Origin: Vandiemenella viatica
Lineage: Eukaryota; Arthropoda; Insecta; Orthoptera; Morabidae
Direction: 5' to 3'
DNA length: 64,000 bases
Assembly: GCA_031002005.1 (NCBI GenBank)
Contig: JARYHS010008074.1
Span: 282,163,930-282,227,929, forward strand
Shown here: positions 12,008-22,189 of the stretch, one piece after another
Layout of the letters: each line of letters opens with the position of its first letter
How positions within the stretch are numbered: the first letter of the stretch is position 1
Notes under the pieces: generated by a model
Databases searched by the model: none
The model's input: the letters and a program-made list of their open reading frames with translations, nothing else
Told to the model about the DNA's origin: nothing
Program-made: the position numbers and the translations under genes

Positions 12008-12217
12008 ATGAATTCTACAGTTTACAAATGGTGTGTAGTGCCTCAGTGTGTAAACACAACAATTAAGACACCAAACAAATTGTTTTTTCTTTTTCTTTTA
12101 CTTCGACACAAGGAAAATATGCCGAAAAAGTGACTAAAGCTTGGACGACGCGACTAAGCGTATTTGCCTACAAAGTCTTCAATATATTTTTGTGAAGTCT
12201 ACTTTGACGTACGTTTT
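12008..12217 (+). pseudogene. THAP zinc-finger domain relic
   Basis: From ATG 12008 the frame gives MNSTVYKWCVVPQC, then IKTPNKLF. After a TGA at 12131-12133, exactly where the family has Trp, it continues LKLGRRD, a TAA, and TKSSIYFCEVYFDV. Known: THAP domains are C2CH zinc fingers (C-x2-4-C ... C-x2-H) found in P-element, PIF-associated and other transposases and in host proteins. Here both first cysteines (C-V-V-P-Q-C) and the third (F-C-E) remain, but the closing His has become Tyr. Two stops and the lost ligand indicate a dead copy. It could derive from a DNA transposon or a host gene; I favour the former. Confidence 0.65.
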
Positions 12218-13079
12218 GACTTAATATTTTATTATGTTTAATAAGCTATGTACCTCAATGTTTTGTTATGTGAAAAACTTAAAATTTTATCGATAAATAA
12301 ATTAGATCTTCAGACGTTAAAACGCCGTTCGTTAAAACGCCATTCGTTGTTAATTTTATGCGACGTTTTGCAAAGGAGTGAAGCTAAAATGGCAACAAAA
12401 TATTACAACAAAGAATTAAACCAACATTTCAAGAGATTATCATTGATTTCGCAGCGCCGGCGGTAAATAATAGCAGCGCTGCAGTGTCATATTTAGGCAT
12501 TTTTAATTTAATTCGTGGCGACTTTTCCGGAAAAGGAGAGTGTACAACGTGAAGAGGACATTATGAGGAAGTAGTTAATCCAAATTTCAAAAGGTCAGTA
12601 CCAGTATTTCGCTGGTGGAGAAAGTCCCACCCCACCCAAAAATAGTTTAAATAGTTTTTAACGATTTACGATTAACGATCTGCAAAGCAACAGTCATATT
12701 AAATACATTTTAAAAGATACTACAAGAAATATTCGAAATTAATCAAAATGTAGACCTGCTGATTAAAATCACGAATTACAGATTTGTATTAAGTAAAACA
12801 CCCCACTAACACACACGCTTCTAAAATACCTTATATTCTAACGTTTTATCGTAATGTTATGTATAACGTAATAGATATACTTACTTGGACGTTTTAACAT
12901 TGCGGAATTCTGCTGAGCAGAAATCGCTGTTTGATGCAAAGAACATTCGCAGCATCATCAAGTCGATTCTGGGCATATTAGAGCTATTTGCCATGATAAA
13001 ACCAACTTACATTTCCAGTATAAGTAGAGCAATTGTTTTATAACCAGCACTGAAACCTTAAAAATCTTAAATATGCGAA
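12218..13079. other. AT-rich non-coding stretch after the THAP relic
   Basis: Contains one 72-codon plus-strand frame (12248-12466) rich in Lys and Leu with no motif. It may be the remainder of the transposon that carried the THAP domain, but nothing shows that. Confidence 0.45.
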
Positions 13080-13532
13080 AGAAAGATCGTCAACAAACGT
13101 AAATGCACGGGAGCAAAACTGGCGCGAGCTGATAACTGACGCCATGCGCTACGATTGGTGTTTCGTATCACGTGACTAACAGCAGTCTTTCTGCATTTTT
13201 ATTTCATTAAAAATTGTATGTTTTTAACTCCTATACAACAAATGAAGTTGATTTTCGGTATCATTACAACTTACTCTATTAGTGTAAATTAAGGTTTCAT
13301 GGTTTCATAGTTAATGTCAAGTACCCCATTGTCATACAGTTTCTTAAAAAATCCACTACCGATCGAGAGAAAAAGATATAAATAAAACGCCAAAGTAAGG
13401 CTGTCTAACTTTTCAAGGAAATAATGAAAGGTTGTCAGGTAAGCGTGTATGAGTAATTTATCTTCATCAAGTTTGTTTACATGATCTATATAAAAATTTA
13501 TGTAATTTTACTGCAAACATGATGGTATAGAC

Positions 13533-13766
13533 CAGGGGTCTCCAAACTTTTCAGCCTTAGGGCCATACTGATTACTCCAGTAAGTTCCGAGGGCCAAAAC
13601 CAACATAAACTGAGAAAACTTCAGTAAACTAAACTTAATTTGCTAGGGGGCGTCCGTAAATTACAGTAGAGCTAAAAAAAAAAAAAAAAAAAAAAAAAAG
13701 GTCTACAATTCGCCTAGCTCTCCGCGGGCCGGATGTGGCCCGCGGGCCGTAGTTTGGAGACCCCTG
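13533..13766. mobile_element. hAT MITE with perfect 8-bp target duplication, only in block A
   Basis: The terminal repeats are CAGGGGTCTCCAAACT and AGTTTGGAGACCCCTG. The 8-bp duplication GTATAGAC is at 13525-13532 and 13767-13774. The empty site is seen in block B at 19211-19225. Inside is a second repeat, GGGGGCGTCCGTAAATTAC plus TAGAGCTAAAAA and a long A-run (13675-13699). This matches an internally deleted copy of the Harbinger-like MITE at 15387-15798. The element is 234 bp with no coding capacity. Confidence 0.93.
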
Positions 13767-13813
13767 GTATAGACTATAGAGTAAGCAAATCTTAGGGTTT
13801 CTTCGTGTAATAG

Positions 13814-14178
13814 GAGAGCGTCCATAAACTGCATGGCTCGGTCTAGGAGGGGGGGGGGAGACGGGTTGGCTGGAAAGCTACGCTGAAGTTGCTGAACTAC
13901 GTGGGGGAGGGGGTTTCCGAGCAAAGCCACGTAGCTTTACATTCACATTATTTGTCACTGTAAAAATAAGTTACAGAACACATAACAGCATGTGAATATT
14001 TATTTTCGTCACTTAATTATCTCCATATGTAACTTATGATAGTCTGACGAGAGAAAACAGTACACAATTTCTTCTGGAATCAATAGGGAAAAAAGCTACG
14101 TGTGTGTGTGTGTGGGAGGGGGAGGGGAGGGTATTCAAAGGAGGCCAAAATGGAGCTACGTCGTTTATGGACGCACCC
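13814..14178. mobile_element. Harbinger-like MITE, family 1, block A copy
   Basis: The left end GAGAGCGTCCATAAACTGC and the right end (complement GGGTGCGTCCATAAACG) form imperfect inverted repeats. TAG flanks both sides (13811-13813 and 14179-14181). The interior has G-runs at about 13849-13858 and a GT-repeat near 14099-14113. The allelic copy is at 19255-19609. The terminal word GCGTCCATAAA is shared with family 2 at 15387-15798. Confidence 0.7.
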
Positions 14179-14181
14179 TAG

Positions 14182-14708
14182 GAAAAGACGCAGAATAGCA
14201 GCTGTACATTGGCATTCATTTTGGAGTAACCACTTTTTCATTATAAATGTTCATCCTTATGAGCAAAAAACACTGTTTCTAATTTTCACTTGTTTATTTT
14301 GTACAATAGAGTATATTTTTTGTATTACCACAAACAGGTGTTACTCTTGAGTCTTTTTATTAAAACTTAAAATTGCGACAACCCTAAGATATGCCTACTT
14401 TTCGTAGCTAACCCTATACCATCGTGTTTGCAATAAAAGTATCTACATTTGTAAATAGATTATGTAAAGAAACTTGATGGAGGTAAATTATTCATACACG
14501 CTTACCTGTTTACACCTGGCAACCTTTTATTATTGGCTGGAAACCTTACTTTGCGTTTTGTTTACATCAATTACTGTCGATTGGTGCTGAATTTTTTAAT
14601 AAACTGTATTAGTTAAATAATTTTTAATTAAAAATAGCTGTGCAGGGATATGGTGTGGCAACCCTATTATGTGTTGTTTATTTATACATTATAATGTTTA
14701 AAAACCGA
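14182..14708. other. unique non-coding part of block A
   Basis: AT-rich sequence without a gene. The site 14302/14303 corresponds to the 633-bp segment found only in block B. The sequence TTGT occurs at both edges of that segment. Confidence 0.6.
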
Positions 14709-14906
14709 TCGTGGTAGGTGAGCGGTTAATTCTCTGGCCTCGCATTCGGGTGGACGCAGGTTCGAATCCCCGTCTGGACATCCAGATTTGGGTTTTCCCT
14801 GGTTTCCCCTAATCACTCCAAGCGAATGCCGGGATGCTTCCTTCGAAAAGGCCATGGCCTCCTTCTCGTTTCTTGTTCCCAGTCCCATTCCACCTCTAAT
14901 GACATA
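14709..14906 (+). mobile_element. tRNA-headed SINE, block A copy
   Basis: The head GGTAGGTGAGCGGTTAATTC and a good B box GGTTCGAATCC are followed by the family core (GGGATGCTTCCTTCGAAAAGG). It ends with CTCTAATGACATAATAATAA. The allelic copy at 20791-20966 lacks the 3' end because of the 804-bp deletion. Confidence 0.9.
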
Positions 14907-14925
14907 ATAATAATAAAAATATTGT

Positions 14926-15046
14926 AATCGTAGGCTTCCGCGGCCAGAGTTAGCAGAACTGCCCTGGAAGAAGACCCCAGAATGAAGGTCGAAACGTCGG
15001 TTTAAAGAAACATGACGCGTCACCACCCGGACAGCCAAGAATCAAT
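14926..15046 (+). repeat. dispersed repeat with hammerhead-like core, copy 1
   Basis: The order is CTGGAAGA, A, GACC, a 10-nt loop, GGTC, GAAAC, GTCG, GTTT, then ACATGACGCGTCACC and CGGACAGCCAAGAA. A second copy lies at 40146-40236 with the same GACC/GGTC stem, GAAACGTCGG and CAGCCAAGA end. Known: hammerhead ribozymes have CUGANGA, stem II, GAAA, and Penelope-like retroelements carry such motifs. Here the core is altered, so activity is doubtful. The resemblance is the observation; the origin is inference. Confidence 0.5.
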
Positions 15047-15383
15047 AAAAATATTTTATAAAATACGCATTTTATTAGGAAACTCGATGAGGGAAGGTCG
15101 ATGTTATTCAGGATCTTGTGCTAGTACATAGAATACGTGTTGAATACGCATCTCTTGGTAATCGCGCCGTTTGTGCCTCTCCACTATACAACATTGGAAG
15201 TTATTTTCCAGTTATTCTCAAGATACTCAAGTATCCGTCGCATCGGTAAGGAATTGAACAGTGTGAAAACAGCCTAAGTATTAATTTGTTTGCGAATTTT
15301 GTAGTTTCTGACCCGGAAATTTGGATTTTGATCGGCATTCGCTTAGACGATTTTGGAAAACACATCAGCTTCAACGTAGAGAC
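15047..15383. other. unique non-coding sequence, block A only
   Basis: Part of the roughly 804-bp segment missing from block B. There is no gene or repeat that I recognise. Confidence 0.6.
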
Positions 15384-15386
15384 TTA

Positions 15387-15798
15387 GGGGGCGTCCATAA
15401 ATTACGTGAGGTGAAATGGGGGGGGGGTCAGAAGAAATCTCACCAATTCTCGCCAAAGGGAAGGCGGGAGTCAACGGAAATCTCACGTGAGGTTTTGGAA
15501 ATTTTTGTTGGACTGTAGAGCTAAAAAAAAAGGTCTTTAAAACACGCGAAAGTCGATTTTGGGGGGGGGGGGTTATTTCGTCGAAAAGTGGGGGTGTAAC
15601 CGGCTTTGGAAGGGTGAGACCTAAAAAAAAAGTCTCAAAAAGTTGCGAGGGCGATTTCTGAGGAGGGGGGGGGTCTCACGGACCATATCTCACCAGGAGG
15701 GGGGGGGGGGTGTCGGACCAGATCTCACGAAGTCTCACCAGAGGGGGGGGGGGTCCAGAAATCCGGGAAAACACCTCACGTAATTAATGGATGCCCCC
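15387..15798. mobile_element. Harbinger-like G-rich MITE, family 2, complete
   Basis: The left end GGGGGCGTCCATAAATTACG and the right end (complement GGGGGCATCCATTAATTACG) extend as inverted repeats of about 28 bp ending in GAGGTG. The target TTA is duplicated at 15384-15386 and 15799-15801. The interior has five or more G-runs of 7-13 on the plus strand, repeated CTCACCAGA/TCTCACG words and two A-runs. TTA duplication with G-starting termini fits PIF/Harbinger. Related copies are at 20967-21075, 23878-24163, 27302-27595 and, deleted, inside 13533-13766. Confidence 0.85.
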
Positions 15799-15801
15799 TT
15801 A

Positions 15802-17019
15802 CACCTATAACGCTCGCCCCTAAAGTGGGATCAAACAGCCATTAACTGTAGGACGTTTATCGAGCGTAATTTGTGCTGCGTCCATAGAATTACTGCATGT
15901 CAGATATTTCTGTTGTTTTCTTAGCGAGGTTACCACAGCTCCCTCATGTGACTCCCTATTCATGCTGCTGATCCAGCAAAAGGAGTACAATCTCTATTCC
16001 AGCTGCGGTTTTAACTGAATAGCCAGACCACACGATGATTCACAGCTGACGCATTCTTTTCCTGCACTCGGGAACGCGTTGGCGATCTCTGCTAGCATTG
16101 ACATAAAATTCCACCTTACTCGTTAGTTGACTGGTCAGTCTTGAAAGCTTGCTTTAGGCGGTTTCTCACTTTCCTCCAGAAATTTTAAAATTTATACCCT
16201 CAAATCAATTTACTGAGTAAGCATGCGCGTTAATATTGATCTCTCCCAGTAGCTTGTGACGCCGCACATTGTCTAGTACAGTACATAGGTTCACTAACTT
16301 GGGGAGGAGGGGAGGGGGGGGGGGAAGAGTGAAAGACGCCCCTCCTGAAGGGCGCGGAATGTGAAGAATCTTCGCACCCGCGTGGCCATTACCCTTGCTC
16401 TACACTGTCGGACGTACTGTCTTATTCACCACGACTAAGAAGTCATTGTTAGTACTGTGAAAACGTAAAATATCGGCAGGTCCATGTAATTACTCTATGC
16501 AGCATTTCAAGAGCAAGCTTTGGAAAATAAAAAATGACGCTGCTACAAAATACGACTCTAATAAAATGGATAAATCATGGTTTTATTTCGAGTATTACAG
16601 ACTATATCTCAGTATATCACAGCCAACGCTGCGATTATAGCAACTTTTTCAAGCATTTATCTGTGGGAAAGACAGTTTTCGGCTGATGCAATAAAACAGA
16701 AGTATCGAAGCCAGTATTGTCAATGATTTACGTTGTGTACATTCAATAACCAGCCAAGCATAAAGAATTTTGAAAAAAATGCAAGTTCATTCTTCTCACT
16801 GACTTATTTTTCTTCATTACATCTTTTCAGTAAATTTAAAGTTTGTATTTTCTTTACTTTTGTCAGAAAATTTAATCTTATATATATATATATATATATA
16901 ATATATATATATAATAATCATGAATCATTTGAGTTTAAACACTGTCCTCAAGGGCAATAATGATTAATAATAATAATAATATATATATATAAATAGACAT
17001 GTGTTTTCCTACATTTCAC
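15802..17019. other. non-coding stretch with AT microsatellites, block A
   Basis: Includes a G-run at about 16313-16324, TA repeats at 16879-16912 and TAA/AT repeats at 16962-16991. The segment 16885-16990 is missing from block B at 22153-22166. No gene is present. Confidence 0.7.
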
Positions 17020-17768
17020 TTTTCAGCCACCACTACCTAGCACAGATCACTGGTGTTTGTGTGTGGAAGTAGCATGGAGTTTCCTGTCGTACACAACGTA
17101 GGCTGAATGCTGATAGCTGTGGGGATATGGGAGATATGATGATTAAAGTTGGTCAATGCAGAGCGTTTTCATATTTCGACCAAAAATTTGTGTCTCCTTG
17201 TACTTCTCTTTCCTGCCACAACTACATAGCATAGACCATTGGTGTTTGTGTGTGGCAGTAGAATCGTGTCTCCTGTCATGTACTATGGTTGTTAGATGTC
17301 GGTAGCTATGGAGGTGTGGGAGATAATGGGGGTTTAAAGTGGTCGACCTGCGGCAATTTCATATTTCTGCCAAAGACAAAAGTGTCATGGTGTATCACTT
17401 TTCAGCGAAAACTATCTATCGCAAATCGCTGGCGTTTGTGTGTGGCAGTAACACAGAGTCACCTTTCGATCACAACGTCGGCCGAATTTCAGTAACTGTG
17501 GTAGTGTGGGAGATATGGTGGTTGAAATTGGCCAATCAAGGATATTTTCGTATTTCGAAGAAAGACATGTGTCTCCGCATATGTCACATAGTATAGACCA
17601 TTGGTGTTTATGTGTGGTAGTAGTATCATGTCTCCTATCGTGCACTATGGTTGTTAGATGTCGGTATCGTATAGGGGTTGAAAGTGGTCGACCTGCGGCA
17701 CTTTTAAATATCTACCAAAAACGTATGTGTCCATGTGTATCACTTTTCAGCCAAAACTATGAAGCGCA
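17020..17768. repeat. tandem repeat of 170-190 bp units, block A, cut by gap
   Basis: The phrase GGTGTTTGTGTGTGG (with variants) recurs at 17052, 17241, 17431 and 17603, giving spacings of 189, 190 and 172 bp. Each unit also carries TATCACTTTTCAGC-like, ACTATGGTTGTTAGATG or CACAACGT, GGGAGATATGG and GGTCGACCTGCGGC words. The array runs into the N gap in its fifth unit. Open frames inside the array are not genes: they repeat with the unit and occur on both strands. Confidence 0.9.
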
Positions 17769-18768
17769 NNNNNNNNNNNNNNNNNNNNNNNNNNNNNNNN
17801 NNNNNNNNNNNNNNNNNNNNNNNNNNNNNNNNNNNNNNNNNNNNNNNNNNNNNNNNNNNNNNNNNNNNNNNNNNNNNNNNNNNNNNNNNNNNNNNNNNNN
17901 NNNNNNNNNNNNNNNNNNNNNNNNNNNNNNNNNNNNNNNNNNNNNNNNNNNNNNNNNNNNNNNNNNNNNNNNNNNNNNNNNNNNNNNNNNNNNNNNNNNN
18001 NNNNNNNNNNNNNNNNNNNNNNNNNNNNNNNNNNNNNNNNNNNNNNNNNNNNNNNNNNNNNNNNNNNNNNNNNNNNNNNNNNNNNNNNNNNNNNNNNNNN
18101 NNNNNNNNNNNNNNNNNNNNNNNNNNNNNNNNNNNNNNNNNNNNNNNNNNNNNNNNNNNNNNNNNNNNNNNNNNNNNNNNNNNNNNNNNNNNNNNNNNNN
18201 NNNNNNNNNNNNNNNNNNNNNNNNNNNNNNNNNNNNNNNNNNNNNNNNNNNNNNNNNNNNNNNNNNNNNNNNNNNNNNNNNNNNNNNNNNNNNNNNNNNN
18301 NNNNNNNNNNNNNNNNNNNNNNNNNNNNNNNNNNNNNNNNNNNNNNNNNNNNNNNNNNNNNNNNNNNNNNNNNNNNNNNNNNNNNNNNNNNNNNNNNNNN
18401 NNNNNNNNNNNNNNNNNNNNNNNNNNNNNNNNNNNNNNNNNNNNNNNNNNNNNNNNNNNNNNNNNNNNNNNNNNNNNNNNNNNNNNNNNNNNNNNNNNNN
18501 NNNNNNNNNNNNNNNNNNNNNNNNNNNNNNNNNNNNNNNNNNNNNNNNNNNNNNNNNNNNNNNNNNNNNNNNNNNNNNNNNNNNNNNNNNNNNNNNNNNN
18601 NNNNNNNNNNNNNNNNNNNNNNNNNNNNNNNNNNNNNNNNNNNNNNNNNNNNNNNNNNNNNNNNNNNNNNNNNNNNNNNNNNNNNNNNNNNNNNNNNNNN
18701 NNNNNNNNNNNNNNNNNNNNNNNNNNNNNNNNNNNNNNNNNNNNNNNNNNNNNNNNNNNNNNNNNNNN
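17769..18768. other. assembly gap of exactly 1000 N
   Basis: There are one thousand undetermined bases between blocks A and B. The round length suggests a placeholder, not a measured size. Reading frames that span it are meaningless. Confidence 0.99.
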
Positions 18769-19254
18769 ACAGAAAGATCGTCAACAAACGTAAATGCACG
18801 GGAGCAAAACTGGCGCGAACTGATAACTGACGCCATGCGCTGCGATTGGTGTTTCGTATCACGTGACTAACAGCAGTCTTTCTGCATTTTTATTTAATTA
18901 AAAATTGAATGTTTTTAACTCCTATACAGCAAATGAAGTTGATTTTCGGTATCATTACAACTTACTCTATTAGTGTAAATTAAGGTTTCATGGTTTCATA
19001 GTTAATGTCAAGTACCCCATTGTCATACAGTTTCTTAAAAAATCCACCACCGATCGAGAGAAAAAGATGTAAATAAAACGCCAAAGTAAGGATGTCTAAC
19101 TTTTCAAGGAAATAATGAAAGGTTGTCAGGTAAGCGTGTATGAGTAATTTATCCTCATCAAGTTTGTTTACATGATCTATATAAAATGTATGTAATTTTA
19201 CTGCAAACATGATGGTACAGAGTAAGCAAATCTTAGGGTTTCTTCGTGTAATAG

Positions 19255-19609
19255 GAGAGCGTCCATAAACTACATGGCTCGGTCTAGGAAGGAGGGGGGG
19301 GGAGGGGTTCACTGGAAAGATACGCTGAACTACGTGGGGGAAGGGGGTTTCCGAGCAAGGCCACGTAGCTTTACATTCATATTATTTGTCACAGTAAAAA
19401 TAAGTTACAGAACATATAACAGCATGTGAATATTTATTTTCGTCACTTAATTATCTCCATATGTAACTTATGATAGTCTGACGAGAGAAAACAGCACAAA
19501 ATTTCTTCTGGAATCAATAGGGAAAGAAAGCTACGTGTGTGTGTGTGAAAGGGGGGGGGGGGGTTTCAAAGGAGGCAAAAATGGAGCTACGTCGTTTATG
19601 GACGCTCCC
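19255..19609. mobile_element. Harbinger-like MITE, family 1, block B copy
   Basis: Allele of 13814-14178 with the same GCGTCCATAAAC termini and TAG on both sides (19252-19254, 19610-19612). It differs in G-run and GT-repeat length. Confidence 0.7.
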
Positions 19610-19733
19610 TAGGAAAAGACGCAGAATAACAGCTGTAGATTGGCATCCATTTTGGAGTAACCACTTTTTCATTATAAATGTTCATCCTTATGAGCAAAAA
19701 ACACTGTTTGTAATTTTCACTTGTTTATTTTGT

Positions 19734-20366
19734 TCGCTATTTAACGCCTTAGATCAAAGATTGTGAACGTCAAAATTGATAAAGGTTTGATATCCCATAT
19801 AAAATTACAGGACCTCAGCAACTTAGACCCACCGATTTTTTGGTAAGTCTTAAAAAATTATCGTTTTAAGAAGACTTTTGCATAACTCTTAGCTGATTAA
19901 TCGGAGAATGATCATATTGAATCAATAATACAAACGAAGAAAGTTTTTATAACCGTTGGAAGTCAATGATACTCTTATCAGTTCTAAAGAACTCAGCCGA
20001 AAGCTCGTCTTCATTCAACACCACCTGGAGGAGATCCCTTGAGGATTATATTTCAGAGACACGCCAGGAAAGTCTTCGTTGACACATCAAAAACAGATTA
20101 TATTTAAATTATATGTGGCTTAATGCTACCAATCCTTGATGTGTAAAACTAACGCCACAATCTTGCGGATGGTATATGGATTGTTATTTAAAGCCAATAG
20201 GGTTCCTTGGGTACCCAACACCCTTACAAGTTGATGACGTGATACTAGTGACAGATAGGACTAAAAATGTTGACAATCCCTCACAGTTTAATTTAAATAT
20301 TACATCTTCTGGTGAGTCTGATTCTGAATAATAAATTGTGTATCAACTTTTTGCATTTGAAATTGT
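19734..20366. other. 633-bp segment present only in block B
   Basis: It is bounded on both sides by TTGT and absent from block A at 14302. Either a deletion in A by short homology or an insertion in B with a 4-bp duplication explains it. Near the right end a plus-strand frame from 20140 runs about 65 codons to tandem TAA stops at 20328-20333. It has Cys-rich then acidic composition (ends GESDSE). This looks like the degraded C-terminus of some protein, but I do not recognise it. No inverted terminal repeats were found. Confidence 0.6.
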
Positions 20367-20790
20367 ACAATAGAGTATATTTTTTGTATTACCACAAACA
20401 GGTGTTACTCTGAGTCTTTTCATTAAAACTTAAAATCGCGGCAACCCTAAGATATGCCTACTTTTCGTAAGTTAACCCTATACCATCGTGTTTACAATAA
20501 AAGTATCTACATTTGTATATAGATTATGTAAAGAAACTTGATGGAGGTAAATTATTCATACACGCTTACCTGTTTACACATGGCAACCTTTTATTATTGG
20601 CTGGAAACCTTACTTTGCGTTTTGTTTACATCATTTACTGTCGATTGGTGCTGAATTTTTTAATAAACTGTATGACAGTTATTAACGAAAAATTAGTTAA
20701 ATAATTTTTAATTAAAAATAGCTGTGCAGGGATATGATGTGGCAACCCTATTACGTGTTGTTTATTTATACATTATAATGTTTAAAAACC

Positions 20791-20966
20791 GATCGTGGTA
20801 GGTGAGCGGTTAATTCTCTGGCCTCGCATTCGGGTGGACGCAGGTTCGAATCCCCGTCTGGACATCCACAGTTGGGTTTTCCCTGGTTTCCCCAAATCAG
20901 TCCAAGCGAATGCCGGGATGCTTCCTTCGAAAAGGCCATGGCCTCCTTCTCGTTTCTTGTTCCCAG
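20791..20966 (+). mobile_element. tRNA-headed SINE, block B copy, 3' end deleted
   Basis: Same SINE as 14709-14906, with B box GGTTCGAATCC. It is broken after TTGTTCCCAG, where it joins the middle of the G-rich MITE. Confidence 0.9.
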
Positions 20967-21075
20967 ATCTTACCAGGGGGGGGGGGTCGCACCAGATCTC
21001 ACAAAGTCTCACCAGAGAGGGGGGGGGGGTTCCTGAAATCCGGGAAAACACCTCACATAATTAATGGGTGCGCCC
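20967..21075. mobile_element. right end of Harbinger-like G-rich MITE, block B
   Basis: Corresponds to 15687-15798 of block A. The left part was removed together with the SINE 3' end and the hammerhead-like repeat by one deletion. The right terminus has mutated to GGGTGCGCCC. Confidence 0.85.
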
Positions 21076-21078
21076 TTA

Positions 21079-22189
21079 CACCTATAACGCTCGCCCCCAA
21101 AGTGGGATCAAACAGCCATTAACTGTAGGACGTTTATCGAGCGTAATTTGTGCTGCGTCCATAGAATTACTGCATGTCAAATATTTCTGTTATTTTCTTA
21201 GCGAGGTTACCACAGCTCCCTCATGTGACTCCCTATTCATGCTGCTGAACCAGCAAAAGGAGTACAATCTCTAATCAAGCTGCGGTTTTAACCGAATAGC
21301 CAGACCACACGATGATTCACAGCTGACGCATTCTTTTCCTGCACTCGGGAACGCGTTGGCGATCTCTGCTAGCATTGACATAAAATTCCACCTTACTCGT
21401 TAGTTGACTGGTCAGTCTTGAAAGCTTGCTTTAGACGGTTTCTCACTTTCCTCCAGAAATTTTAAAATTTATACCCTCAAATCAATTTACTGAGTAAGCA
21501 TGCGCGTTAATATTGATCTCTTCCAGTAGCTTGTGACGCCGCACGTTGTCTAGTACAGTACATAGGTTCACTAACTTGGGGAGGAGGGGAGGGGGGGGGA
21601 AGAGTGAAAGACGACCCTCCTGAAGGGCGCGGAATGTGAAGAATCTTCGCACCCGCGTGGCCATTACCCTTGCTCTACACTGTCGGACGTACTGTCTTAT
21701 TCACCACCTCTAAGAAGTCATTGTTAGTACTGTGAAAACGTAAAATATCGGCGGGTCCATGTAATTACTCTATGCAGCACTTCAAGAGCAAGCTTTGGAA
21801 AATAAAAAAAGACGCTGCTTCAAAATACGACTTTAATAAAATGGATAAATCATGGTTTTATCTCAAGTATTACAGACTATATCTCAGTATATCACAACCA
21901 ACGCTGCGATTATAGCAACTTTCTCAAGCATTTATTTGTGGGAAAGACAGTTTTCGGCTGATGCAATAAAACAAAAGTATCGAAGCCAGTATTGTCAATG
22001 ATTTACGTTGTGCACATTCAATAACCAGCCAAGCATAAAGAATTTTGAAAAAAATGCAAGTTCATTCTTCTCACTGATTTATTTTTTCTTCATTACATCT
22101 TTTCAGTAAATTTAAAGTTGTATTTTCTTTACTTTTGACAGAAAATTTAATCTTATATATATATATAAAAATAGACATGTGTTTTCCTA
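21079..22189. other. non-coding stretch of block B
   Basis: Allelic to 15802-17019 minus the AT-repeat segment. It contains a G-run at about 21591-21599 and no gene. Confidence 0.7.

Larger units (their letters stand above)
13080..17768. repeat. block A of an allelic/duplicated pair (partner 18771-22945)
   Basis: Block A matches block B along its whole length with about 2% substitutions (6 mismatches in the first 280 or so columns). Four large differences exist: a hAT MITE at 13533-13766 present only here, a 633-bp segment at 19734-20366 absent here, a segment of about 804 bp (14883-15686) absent from B, and a segment of about 105 bp of AT repeat (about 16885-16990) absent from B. Subtracting these accounts for the length difference. 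Block A runs exactly into the N gap. Confidence 0.95.

Noticed and set aside
17506..18870. Long open frames of 350-454 codons across 17.5-18.9 kb
   Set aside because: They consist almost wholly of undetermined bases in the N gap, and the ends fall in tandem repeat and non-coding sequence.
20140..20333. Short open stretch in the block-B segment resembling a viral envelope fragment by a few residues
   Set aside because: The match is a handful of residues with no supporting domain, signal or membrane segment. No viral assignment is justified.
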